Origin: Candidatus Chloroheliales bacterium
Lineage (GTDB): Bacteria > Chloroflexota > Chloroflexia > QHBQ01
Direction: 5' to 3'
DNA length: 7,203 bases
Assembly (NCBI GenBank): GCA_003243865.1
Contig: QHBQ01000366.1
Location: forward strand, 1-7,203
Part shown: positions 1-5,472 of the stretch, piece after piece
Layout: each line of letters begins with the position of its first letter
Position numbering within the stretch: the first letter of the stretch is position 1
Program-made: the position numbers and the translations under genes
Notes under the pieces: generated by a model
Databases searched by the model: none
Seen by the model: only the letters and a program-made list of their open reading frames with translations
Told to the model about the DNA's origin: nothing

Positions 1-100
1 GCCGACGAGCGGCGGTGATGCGTTCGAGCCGCAGCCGCGCCCGATGCAGTGGTGGGATTACCTCTGGATCAGCATCTACTGGTTCGGGCCGCTCGTCGGC
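1..100. repeat. 13-bp perfect inverted repeat at window edge
   Basis: Bases 1-13 (GCCGACGAGCGGC) are the exact reverse complement of bases 88-100, leaving a 74-base loop. The left arm touches the window edge, so the true arm may be longer. The loop carries the coding-like stretch described as a possible MFS fragment, and coding resemblance stops at the right arm. The repeat itself is seen directly. Whether it is a biological inversion joint, a structured RNA or an assembly fold-back cannot be told from here. Confidence 0.7.
2..94 (+). pseudogene. possible truncated N-terminus of an MFS transporter
   Basis: Reading from base 2 gives a short open stretch that passes through an ATG at 44 and encodes MQWWDYLWISIYWFG. 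A Trp/Tyr-rich start of this kind, just before the first membrane helix, resembles the N-termini of some major facilitator superfamily permeases as I remember them. After the Phe-Gly at about 83-88 the resemblance ends: instead of a first transmembrane helix the frame runs into a Pro/Arg/Cys-rich, non-hydrophobic sequence that stays open only by chance to 475, where it overlaps the pepA start. The switch falls at the right arm of the 13-bp inverted repeat. The likely reading is a gene start cut off by rearrangement. It could also be non-coding sequence with chance similarity. Confidence 0.3.
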
Positions 101-252
101 CGACGGGCAAGCCTAGTATTCTCTTGTTTGACACTGGATGCCATATCGCTTTCGTCTCCTGCACAATTCGAGCCAACATATTATAACCCCTTGCCTCCGC
201 CTGCGACAAGGAATTGCACCGGTTTTGCGAAGCTGTTGATACCTATCGAACA
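101..252. other. upstream intergenic sequence, no gene seen
   Basis: I see no convincing gene here. There is a consensus-like TTGACA at 128-133, but no -10 box at a suitable distance, and an AT-rich TATTATAA at 179-186 without a matching -35. GCCATATC occurs at 140-147 and again twice nearer to pepA (312-319 and 400-407). The short open frame on the opposite strand is Arg-rich and matches nothing I recognise. Confidence 0.4.
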
Positions 253-291
253 CCGCCCGCCTGCGTTTGATGGATTTGACAAAGCGGGCGG
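253..291. promoter_or_regulatory. 8-bp inverted repeat over the pepA -35, possible operator
   Basis: CCGCCCGC (253-260) is the exact reverse complement of GCGGGCGG (284-291), with a 23-base gap. The right arm sits in the spacer just after the TTGACA box, and the -35 box itself lies between the arms. A dimeric regulator binding here would compete with RNA polymerase. The arms are seen directly, while the operator role is inference. GC-rich 8-mers also arise by chance in this genome. Confidence 0.3.
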
Positions 292-304
292 AAAGCGTTA
301 TCCT
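276..304 (+). promoter_or_regulatory. sigma70-type promoter for pepA
   Basis: A perfect -35 TTGACA (276-281) is followed, after exactly 17 bases, by TATCCT (299-304), which matches four of six positions of the -10 consensus including the key first A and last T. Transcription would start near 311, giving a leader of about 150 nt before the pepA ATG. That leader contains the palindromic element at 366-384. Confidence 0.55.
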
Positions 305-321
305 ACGGCTTGCCATATCAA

Positions 322-399
322 ACAGGAGTTACGCAGTTGCACCCACGCCAGGCGCATTTCCGTAGGGGCGAACTGCGTTCGCCCTGCTCAACTGAGTAA
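322..399. repeat. small palindromic repeat element in the pepA leader (GTAGGGG family, copy 1)
   Basis: The core GTAGGGG (362-368) opens an 8-bp perfect stem, GGGCGAAC (366-373) with GTTCGCCC (377-384), and a 3-base loop. Around it are imperfect inverted ends, TTACGCAGTTG (329-339) and CAACTGAGTAA (389-399), which pair at 10 of 11 positions. The 10-mer GCCATATCAA lies at 312-321 and again at 400-409, directly after the right end. This looks like a non-autonomous, MITE/REP-like insertion with a possible target duplication, although the left copy sits 7 bases outside the left inverted end. In the transcript it would form a strong hairpin about 75 nt before the start codon. Confidence 0.6.
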
Positions 400-459
400 G
401 CCATATCAAGATACGATCGTCCGCGCAGGCGGCGAAATAACAGAGGAGAAAACAACATT

Positions 460-1965
460 ATGGATGTGCGAGTAGATAATTCCCCCGCAAACAAAATCAA
501 GGTTGATGCCCTGATCGGCTGCGTCTTCAAGGATGGCAATATTGAAGACGAGCGGCTGGCAAGTGTGGACAAGGCGCTGGACGGGGCGCTGAGTGAGGTA
601 ATCAGCCGCAAGGAGTTTCACGGTCGTCGCTACGAGACCGACTCGCTGCTGACGATGGGTAAGGTAGCTGCTCGCCGCGTGATGTTGGTGGGCGGTGGCA
701 AGAAGCAGGACTACGACCTCTACTACCTGCGCAACATCGTCGCCGCCGCTGCCCGTGCTGCGCACAAGAAGGGCGCACGTTCGCTCGCCTTCGTGATGCC
801 CACTCCCGAGGGAGCAAGCAGCCGCGACGTGGCCCAGGCGATCACCGAGGGCACGATGCTTGGCCTGGTCAATCCCGACATCTACAAGACCCGCGAGGGT
901 GATGAGGATAGCGATGTCGAGCAGATTGTCATTGTCGGCGGTGATAGCAAGGAGATGAATGAGGGGGCGCGGCGCGGTAGAATCATGGCCGAGGCCGCCA
1001 ACTTCACCCGTAGCCTGGCCGAGGAGCCAGCCAATATCATGACCCCGCTGCGGCTGGCTGAGGAAGCGCGCAAGATGGTAAAGCAATATGGCAGCCTGGA
1101 GATAACCGTGCTGGGCCGCAAGGAGATGCAGGCGAAAGGCATGGGCAGCCTGCTGGGCGTGGCGCTGGGTAGCCACACCGAGCCGCAGCTGATCGTGATC
1201 AGCTACAACGGTGGCAAGAAAGGCAACAAGCGCAAGATTGCCCTGGTCGGTAAGGGCATCACCTTCGACAGCGGCGGCACTTCGATCAAGCCCGCCCAGG
1301 ATATGCACTACATGAAGTACGATATGTGCGGCGCGGCGGCGGTGATCGGGGCAATGAAGGCGATTGCCGAGTTCGGTCCCGCCATCAACGTGATTGGCAT
1401 CGGCGCGGCGGTGGAGAATATGCCCGGCGGTGGGGCGCAGCGCCCCGGCGATGTGGTGCGCGCCAGCAATGGCAAGACCATCGAGGTGCTGAACACCGAC
1501 GCGAAGGGCCGCCTGGTGCTGGCCGATGCGGTGGTCTACGCTCAGGAGCAGGGCGCAACCCACGTGCTGGACATCTGCACCCTGACCGGCGCGGCGGTCA
1601 TCTCGCTCGGCCACGCTGCCGCCGCGCTGCTGGGACAGCCCCAGGGGTGGCTTGATCAGGTCAAGCAGGCAGCGGAGGAGTCGGGCGAACGGGTCTGGCA
1701 ACTGCCGCTGTTCAGCGAGTATCGCGAACAACTGAAGAGCAACATCGCCGACATCGCTAACGTCGGCGGGCGGCCAGGCGGCACTGCGGTCGGCGCGACC
1801 TTCGTCAAGGAGTTCATCGAGGAAGGCACCGAGTGGGCGCACCTCGACATTGCCGCCGTTGCCTACACCGAGCGCGACCTGCCCTACCTGCCGCACGGCT
1901 CGTCCGGCTTCGGCGTGCGCATTATGACCAACCTGGTGCTGGATACGGCAGGAACGGAGAAGTAG
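460..1965 (+). CDS. pepA: M17 leucyl aminopeptidase family protein with altered metal site
   Basis: Cytosolic M17 aminopeptidases are hexameric two-metal enzymes that release N-terminal Leu and other residues. The 501-residue length is normal. The C-terminal catalytic domain is complete and aligns without gaps to bovine-type LAP with a constant offset of 15: K265, D270 and D288 as metal ligands, K277 and R351 as catalytic residues, D347 as ligand. The exception is residue 349. The family signature NTDAEGRL reads NTDAKGRL here (codon AAG at 1504-1506), so the Glu that bridges both metals is Lys. One base (GAG to AAG) explains the change. The N-terminal part (about 1-170) is the variable M17 N domain. 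AGGAG at 444-448 lies 11 bases before the ATG. The gene is monocistronic, with a promoter at 276-304 and a terminator at 1991-2026. The family call is firm. Activity is doubtful, and a moonlighting DNA-binding role as in E. coli PepA is possible but unproven. Confidence 0.95.
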   Translation: MDVRVDNSPANKIKVDALIGCVFKDGNIEDERLASVDKALDGALSEVISRKEFHGRRYETDSLLTMGKVAARRVMLVGGGKKQDYDLYYLRNIVAAAARAAHKKGARSLAFVMPTPEGASSRDVAQAITEGTMLGLVNPDIYKTREGDEDSDVEQIVIVGGDSKEMNEGARRGRIMAEAANFTRSLAEEPANIMTPLRLAEEARKMVKQYGSLEITVLGRKEMQAKGMGSLLGVALGSHTEPQLIVISYNGGKKGNKRKIALVGKGITFDSGGTSIKPAQDMHYMKYDMCGAAAVIGAMKAIAEFGPAINVIGIGAAVENMPGGGAQRPGDVVRASNGKTIEVLNTDAKGRLVLADAVVYAQEQGATHVLDICTLTGAAVISLGHAAAALLGQPQGWLDQVKQAAEESGERVWQLPLFSEYREQLKSNIADIANVGGRPGGTAVGATFVKEFIEEGTEWAHLDIAAVAYTERDLPYLPHGSSGFGVRIMTNLVLDTAGTEK

Positions 1966-1990
1966 CCCAGCTAACCGATAGCCTTTCGTC

Positions 1991-2026
1991 AAGCGCAACC
2001 CTGCCGAACCGCAGGGTTACGCTTTT
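1991..2026 (+). terminator. rho-independent terminator of pepA
   Basis: AACCCTGC (1997-2004) pairs perfectly with GCAGGGTT (2011-2018) over the loop CGAACC. After one mismatch (1996/2019) the stem continues with AAGCG (1991-1995) pairing with CGCTT (2020-2024), and the run of T ends at 2026. It begins 25 bases after the pepA stop. The -35 box of the next promoter starts inside its T tract, so the two signals are packed together. Confidence 0.8.
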
Positions 2027-2053
2027 GCCGAATCTGTTGGCTGCTGGTATAAT
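2025..2053 (+). promoter_or_regulatory. extended -10 promoter of the ATPase/TOPRIM-like operon
   Basis: TATAAT (2048-2053) is a perfect -10, preceded by TGG (2045-2047), which supplies an extended -10 TGn. TTGCCG (2025-2030), exactly 17 bases upstream, matches four of six -35 positions. Transcription would start near 2060, about 55 nt before the ATPase start. CTGGT (2044-2048) and ACCAG (2058-2062) form a short inverted repeat around the -10 that could bind a regulator, but five bases per arm is weak evidence. Confidence 0.7.
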
Positions 2054-2115
2054 GTTAACCAGAATAGCGTTTAGAGCTACCACAGGAAGAACAGCAAGAG
2101 GCTGAAGAGGTGATT

Positions 2116-3276
2116 ATGGCTACGCCATCAGGTAAGGTGCAGAGGTTCACTCATGTATATCTAAGTAACTGGCGTAATTTTGCCAGGGTTAATATAGACC
2201 TGCAACGCCGCGCCTTCCTCGTAGGCCCAAACGCATCTGGCAAGTCCAACTTTCTTGATGTCTTCCGCTTCCTGCGTGATGTTGCTGCGCCAGTTGGCGG
2301 GGGCTTTCAGGATGCTGTCAGTAAGCATGGTGGGGTTTCAAGCCTGCGCTTTCTTGGTAGCCGCCGACCTGCAAGCATTGCCATCAAGGTTGCCCTTGGT
2401 AATGACAACTTCGATTCAGTGTGGGAATACGAGCTAACGTTTACTCAGGATAACCGACAGCGACCATTTATTCAAACGGAGAAGGTGATCCATCTAGGGA
2501 AAGTAATTCTGGAGCGCCCTAATGAGGAGGACGAGAAAGACTCTGCCCGCTTGTCGCAGACGTATCTTGAGCAAGTGAACGTTAATCAGCACTTCCGCGA
2601 AATAGCTGAGTTCTTGGCCTCTTCTCGCTATCTCCATGTAGTTCCCCAGCTAGTAAGGGAACCAGATCGCTCTGCTGGCAAGCATAATGACCCATATGGA
2701 GGTGATTTCCTTGAGCAGCTAGCTAATACTCATTATAAAACAACTAAATCGCGTTTGGAGCGGATTGTGGCGGCTCTAAAGGTTGCCATACCTCAGTTTG
2801 AGCAGCTTGAGTTGAGGAGGGACGAGCGTGGCGTTCCCCATCTATATGCAAGGTTTAGCAATTGGCGTAATAACATCTGGATAAATGAAGATCAGCTTTC
2901 CGATGGTACCCTCAGACTCTTGGGGATACTCTGGTCGGTGCAAGATGGGAGAGGACCGTTGCTTCTGGAGGAACCTGAGCTTTCGCTACACGCAGAAATC
3001 GTTAGATACATACCGCAGATGCTTGCCAGAGTCCAGCATCAGTCTGGCCGTCAAGTTCTGGTTAGCACTCACTCTAGTGACCTTCTTCGTGATGAGGGGA
3101 TTGGCCTTGATGAGGTACTGCTACTCCTACCGAGTGATACTGGCACTCAGATGGTTTCAGTAGACCGAATTAGTGATGCTAAGCCCCTGCTTAATAATGG
3201 TTTGGATTTGGCCGATGTAGTTGTGCCGCATACCAGCCCAGCTAGCACGCAGCAGATGGCTCTTTTTTGGGAGTAA
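2116..3276 (+). CDS. ABC/RecF-like AAA ATPase, candidate defence-system sensor
   Basis: This 386-residue protein has the complete motif set of an SMC/RecF/OLD-type ABC ATPase (AAA_15/AAA_21 class). There is an N-terminal strand with the family-typical NWRNF (18-22), Walker A GPNASGKS (37-44), a long middle region (about 60-240), an ABC signature LSDGT (261-265), Walker B LLLEEPE (282-288) with adjacent Glu, a D-loop-like SLH (290-292) and a switch STHS (317-320). No membrane segment is seen. I chose the ATG at 2116 over the GTG at 2110 because GAGG at 2107-2110 then sits five bases upstream as part of a ribosome-site match GAGGTGAT. The next gene starts 3 bp after the stop, so the two act together. 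Codon and base use are clearly more AT-rich than pepA or the right-hand genes, which points to transfer. Relatives act in Gabija, PARIS, AbiL and similar systems. The exact family is not assigned. Confidence 0.88.
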   Translation: MATPSGKVQRFTHVYLSNWRNFARVNIDLQRRAFLVGPNASGKSNFLDVFRFLRDVAAPVGGGFQDAVSKHGGVSSLRFLGSRRPASIAIKVALGNDNFDSVWEYELTFTQDNRQRPFIQTEKVIHLGKVILERPNEEDEKDSARLSQTYLEQVNVNQHFREIAEFLASSRYLHVVPQLVREPDRSAGKHNDPYGGDFLEQLANTHYKTTKSRLERIVAALKVAIPQFEQLELRRDERGVPHLYARFSNWRNNIWINEDQLSDGTLRLLGILWSVQDGRGPLLLEEPELSLHAEIVRYIPQMLARVQHQSGRQVLVSTHSSDLLRDEGIGLDEVLLLLPSDTGTQMVSVDRISDAKPLLNNGLDLADVVVPHTSPASTQQMALFWE

Positions 3277-3279
3277 ACC

Positions 3280-3894
3280 ATGCTGCAGCTACCTGCCATT
3301 TCAGGCGCAGTAGAAGGACCTGTTGATGAGGCGGTCTTGCAGCGCCTCATCCTGCACAGCAAAGGCATACCCACTATGGTATATGGCAAGAAAGGCAAGC
3401 CGCACCTGTTGAAGTCACTTGCAGGGTACAACGCCGCTGCCCAACGTAGCCCTTGGATCGTACTTGTAGACCTCGATAAAGATGGGACTTGCGTTGGCCC
3501 GCTGCTTGGCTCATGGCTTCCCACTCCCGCCCCTTATATGTGCTTCCGTGTTGCAGTGAAAGCAATTGAGTCATGGCTAATCGCTGACCGGGAGACACTA
3601 GCTACTTTCCTCGGCGTGGCTCTTTCCAAAGTCCCTCAAAAACCCGACCTCGAGCCGAATCCGAAGGATACCGTGATCAATCTTGCGCGAATCTCACGGA
3701 AGAAGAATATACGCGAAGGGATGGTACCGCGCCCCGGCAGCGGGCGGATGGTTGGTCCTCTCTATACCTCGTTTATGATCGAGTTTACTACAAACCACTG
3801 GCAACCAGATGTAGCCGCTGCCAACTCAGATAGCCTGCACCGCGCTCTGAACTGTATCCAGCAGTTGATAAGCAAGGCGGTAACGACAGTATGA
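3280..3894 (+). CDS. DUF4276-like protein with TOPRIM-type motifs, candidate effector
   Basis: The 204-residue soluble protein opens with a strand ending in VEGPVDE (11-17), followed by VLVDLDKDG (61-69). A conserved Glu followed about 50 residues later by Asp-x-Asp is the pattern of TOPRIM metal sites (E12, D64, D66). Further family-like blocks are FRVAVKAIESWLIAD (89-103), a Pro-Lys pair (128-129), NLAR (134-137) and GPLY (159-162). This block order is what I associate with DUF4276-type partners of AAA ATPases. The start is fixed by GGGAG (3269-3273), six bases upstream, inside the end of the ATPase gene. It shares the ATPase gene's AT-rich composition and is followed by a hairpin terminator. 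By analogy with ATPase/TOPRIM pairs such as PARIS (AriA/AriB) or AbiL (AbiLi/AbiLii), it may be a nuclease released or activated by the ATPase. That role is inference, and family membership is from memory of motifs only. Confidence 0.75.
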   Translation: MLQLPAISGAVEGPVDEAVLQRLILHSKGIPTMVYGKKGKPHLLKSLAGYNAAAQRSPWIVLVDLDKDGTCVGPLLGSWLPTPAPYMCFRVAVKAIESWLIADRETLATFLGVALSKVPQKPDLEPNPKDTVINLARISRKKNIREGMVPRPGSGRMVGPLYTSFMIEFTTNHWQPDVAAANSDSLHRALNCIQQLISKAVTTV

Positions 3895-3899
3895 CGAAA

Positions 3900-3924
3900 G
3901 CGCATCGCCAGATGCGCCCTCTTT
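3900..3924 (+). terminator. hairpin terminator of the ATPase/TOPRIM-like operon
   Basis: GCGCATC (3900-3906) pairs perfectly with GATGCGC (3911-3917) over a GCCA loop, followed by CCTCTTT (3918-3924). It starts five bases after the stop codon. The T run is short, so efficiency may be modest. Confidence 0.6.
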
Positions 3925-3930
3925 AATCTC

Positions 3931-4061
3931 TAATCTTTAACGCTTGGTGTGAGTTAGGAATCTGAAGCTAAAATTGCCAGCTTTTGGCGACATCTTGCGC
4001 CACTCCCGCTGCCATTTGAGCGTAGAGAGCTGGCTAACTCACACCAAACGTTTTAATCTTT
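3931..4061. mobile_element. MITE-like fold-back element with flanking direct repeat
   Basis: TTGGTGTGAGTTAG (3944-3957) is the exact reverse complement of 4034-4047. After one mismatch (3943/4048) the pairing continues for four more bases, AACG (3939-3942) with CGTT (4049-4052), so the ends match at 18 of 19 positions and bound about 114 bp. TAATCTTT occurs immediately outside on the left (3931-3938) and one base outside on the right (4054-4061), as expected for an 8- to 9-bp target duplication. The interior (about 76 bp) has no open frame of note and contains smaller hairpins. It lies between two convergent transcription units. A structured RNA or a bidirectional terminator are alternatives. 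Confidence 0.6.
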
Positions 4062-4063
4062 GA

Positions 4064-4164
4064 ACTAATACCAACTCGTCAAACAGGTGACGTAAATTGA
4101 GCCAGGCCGAACAACGGTTCGCCCCTACGAATTCGCTTCGTTTGCTCGGCAAGTTGGTATAAGT
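4064..4164. repeat. 101-bp inverted-ended element inside the degV 3' end (GTAGGGG family, copy 2)
   Basis: The ends ACTAATACCAACT (4064-4076) and the reverse complement of 4152-4164 match at 12 of 13 positions. Between them, on the minus strand, lies a GTAGGGGCG palindrome core (4105-4128), with CGAAC (4108-4112) pairing with GTTCG (4117-4121) and an imperfect outer GG/CC. The element covers the final codons and the stop of the degV gene, so it appears to have inserted there. TCAAACAGG (4079-4087) also occurs at 318-326 beside copy 1, linking the two elements. Confidence 0.5.
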
Positions 4165-5002
4165 CGGTGTAATACACCAACCCCACCACCCCCGGCCCGG
4201 TATGGGTGCTGAGGACCGGGCCGATGCCGACGATCTGGAACTCGACCGGCTTGACCTGCTCTTTCACCATCGCCTCCATCTCCGCTATCTCTTCAGGATT
4301 ATCCACCCCGCCCAGCACCACATGGGCAGGCTTACCCGCAACGTCGCGGGCGAGGATTTCGATTAGGCGTTGATCCGCCTTCTTCTTGCTGCGCACCCGC
4401 TCCAGCGGCTCGACCTGCCCATCCTTGATCTGTAGCAGCGGCTTGATGTTCAGCAGACCGCCGACGAATGCCATACCACCCCCGATGCGCCCGCCGCGCC
4501 GCAGGTATTCCAGCGTATCCAGCGCGAGGATGATGTGCATCTTCGGCACCATTGCCTCCACCATCGCCACGATCTCGTCGTGGCCCTGGCCTGCGACCAC
4601 CGCCTCTGCTGCCCGCTGCACCATGAAGCCGAGGCCCATGTAGGTGGATAGACTGTCAACCACGCTGATCTTGCATTGAGGGAACATCTCCGCAGCGGTG
4701 AGCGCGCTCGAATAGGTGCCGCTGAACTTGCTGCCCAACAGGATGACGATGATGCTCTCGCAGTTCGGCACAATCTCTTCGAACATGGTCACAAAGTCAC
4801 CAATAGCGGGCTGCGAGGTAGTGGGCAACTGCTTTGCGATCTTGAGGCGGCGGAGGAACTCGTCGCTGGTGATGTCCACGCCGTCGCGGAAGCTCTCGTT
4901 ACCAAAGTTGAGACCCAGCGGTATCACCTTTATGCCATACTTCGCCACTATCTCGGCGGGCAGTGAGGCGGTGCTATCGGTAACGATGCAGATGCCTGAC
5001 AT
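4079..5002 (-). CDS. DegV-family fatty-acid-binding protein
   Basis: DegV/FakB proteins bind a fatty acid and, with the kinase FakA, present it for phosphorylation. Seen here (307 residues) are the N-terminal IVTDST (6-11), LPTTSQP (59-65), SKFSGTY (91-97), DTLEYLRRGGRI (162-173), a LLNIKPLLQ block (183-191) and the lipid-site HTGPG (267-271) followed by VGLVYY (273-278). The start at 5002 is chosen over an in-frame ATG at 5089 because GGAGG (5008-5012) lies five bases upstream and the extra 29 residues would be encoded by tandem heptamers. Family members normally end soon after the GPG...YY block. This one has a tail of about 29 residues encoded by the 4064-4164 repeat element, which also supplies the TGA. 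No FakA gene is in view. It faces the ATPase operon tail to tail. The bound lipid is unknown. Confidence 0.93.
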   Translation of the reverse strand: MSGICIVTDSTASLPAEIVAKYGIKVIPLGLNFGNESFRDGVDITSDEFLRRLKIAKQLPTTSQPAIGDFVTMFEEIVPNCESIIVILLGSKFSGTYSSALTAAEMFPQCKISVVDSLSTYMGLGFMVQRAAEAVVAGQGHDEIVAMVEAMVPKMHIILALDTLEYLRRGGRIGGGMAFVGGLLNIKPLLQIKDGQVEPLERVRSKKKADQRLIEILARDVAGKPAHVVLGGVDNPEEIAEMEAMVKEQVKPVEFQIVGIGPVLSTHTGPGVVGLVYYTDLYQLAEQTKRIRRGEPLFGLAQFTSPV

Positions 5003-5012
5003 AACTTCCTCC

Positions 5013-5054
5013 GATTGCAGATTGCAGATTGAAGATTGAAGATTGTAGATTGTA
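5013..5054. repeat. six tandem heptamers GATTGNA in the degV leader
   Basis: Six 7-bp units lie head to tail: GATTGCA twice (5013-5026), GATTGAA twice (5027-5040) and GATTGTA twice (5041-5054). Only position six varies, and it changes in pairs. The array sits directly upstream of the degV ribosome site. On the coding (minus) strand it reads as repeated CAATCTN, and two units include TACAAT, a good -10-like hexamer, though I see no matching -35. Copy number could vary by slippage and alter degV expression, which is inference. Confidence 0.85.
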
Positions 5055-5072
5055 TGTGAGAGATCGCGTTCT

Positions 5073-5095
5073 GTAGGGGTGAGCCGCATTCGCCC
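5073..5095. repeat. GTAGGGG-family palindrome, copy 3
   Basis: GTAGGGG (5073-5079) is followed by a hairpin in which 5077-5083 pairs with 5089-5095 using two G-T wobbles. The copy is more worn than the others. It lies in the gap between degV and the Cas4-like small gene. Confidence 0.55.
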
Positions 5096-5106
5096 TGGCG
5101 CAACCT

Positions 5107-5125
5107 AAGCCCCCAGCGGGGGTTT
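5107..5125. repeat. C/G-rich hairpin between degV and the small membrane gene
   Basis: AAGCCCCC (5107-5114) pairs with GGGGGTTT (5118-5125) over the loop AGC, with one G-T pair. A second G run follows at 5126-5130. Without a T run on either side it is a poor rho-independent terminator. It may instead be another dispersed repeat, and may pause or block transcripts from the operon to its right. Confidence 0.45.
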
Positions 5126-5166
5126 GGGGGAGAAATGCCCACTTGCTATCCGGCTGGCCGCAAGCA

Positions 5167-5472
5167 TCATCCCGCCATTAGCGCCCTGCTTGTGTGACAC
5201 AATTCATTGTGCCGTAACAATACGACCAGCAGCAGCCAGACGAGCAGCAGCAAGCCCGCCAGCAGCCAGAGCACCCGCCCCAGCCCCGCTTCGCGCTGGT
5301 AGGCGCGCACTGCCCGCCCGTGCTGGGCGTGACCGCGCTCACCGGCGGCAGTGCGGCGGGCAGCAAGTTTTGCATCGCCCTTCTCGCCGACCGCCTGCTT
5401 CAGCCACCAGGCGCGGGCGCAGTACATATACTCGCCCAGTTCGCTGGCGCTGATGGTGCGTCGCTTACTCAT
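5167..5472 (-). CDS. small protein: Cas4-like N-terminal motif plus membrane anchor
   Basis: The 101-residue product begins with ISASELGEYMYCARAWWL (7-24), then a Gly at 44 and G-H at 47-48 followed by HGRAV (51-55). An S-x-S-E-x-x-x-Y-x-x-C-x-R-x-W-W start with a later G-x-x-x-H is the opening of Cas4/RecB-type PD-(D/E)XK nucleases. Instead of the catalytic Asp...Glu-x-Lys part, one strongly hydrophobic helix follows (about 66-86), then a short polar tail. So this is either a truncated, membrane-tethered derivative or an unrelated small family with convergent motifs. The ATG at 5472 overlaps the translin-family gene by 8 bp (ATGAGTAA), so I prefer it to the upstream in-frame start at 5499. 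No strong ribosome site is visible, and translation is probably coupled. Function unknown. No cas genes or CRISPR array are nearby. Confidence 0.72.
   Translation of the reverse strand: MSKRRTISASELGEYMYCARAWWLKQAVGEKGDAKLAARRTAAGERGHAQHGRAVRAYQREAGLGRVLWLLAGLLLLVWLLLVVLLRHNELCHTSRALMAG

Noticed and set aside
128..133. TTGACA as a second upstream promoter.
   Set aside because: No -10-like hexamer lies 15-19 bases downstream.
406..1998. A 530-codon open frame on the minus strand opposite pepA, longer than pepA itself.
   Set aside because: It is His/Ala/Leu-rich with no recognisable motif, mirrors GC-rich codon usage of pepA, and lies opposite a clearly identified M17 gene.
2116..3894. Considered naming the pair Gabija, PARIS or AbiL outright.
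   Set aside because: GajA carries its TOPRIM in the same chain and has a UvrD-like partner; the small protein here does not clearly match AriB (DUF4435) or RloB by eye. Motifs support only the general ATPase/TOPRIM-like class.
3939..4052. Considered a riboswitch or structured ncRNA.
   Set aside because: The near-perfect terminal inverted repeat with flanking direct repeats fits an insertion better, and it lies downstream of both convergent genes rather than in a leader.
5013..5054. Heptamer array considered as a CRISPR remnant.
   Set aside because: The units are 7 bp with no spacers, and no cas operon is present.
5003..5089. Longer degV reading from the ATG at 5089.
   Set aside because: The extra residues come from the palindrome and heptamer array, while the ATG at 5002 has a strong, well-spaced ribosome site and matches the family N-terminus.
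5167..5472. Considered calling this gene cas4.
   Set aside because: The catalytic Asp, Glu-x-Lys and the C-terminal cysteines are absent and a membrane helix takes their place; there is no CRISPR context.
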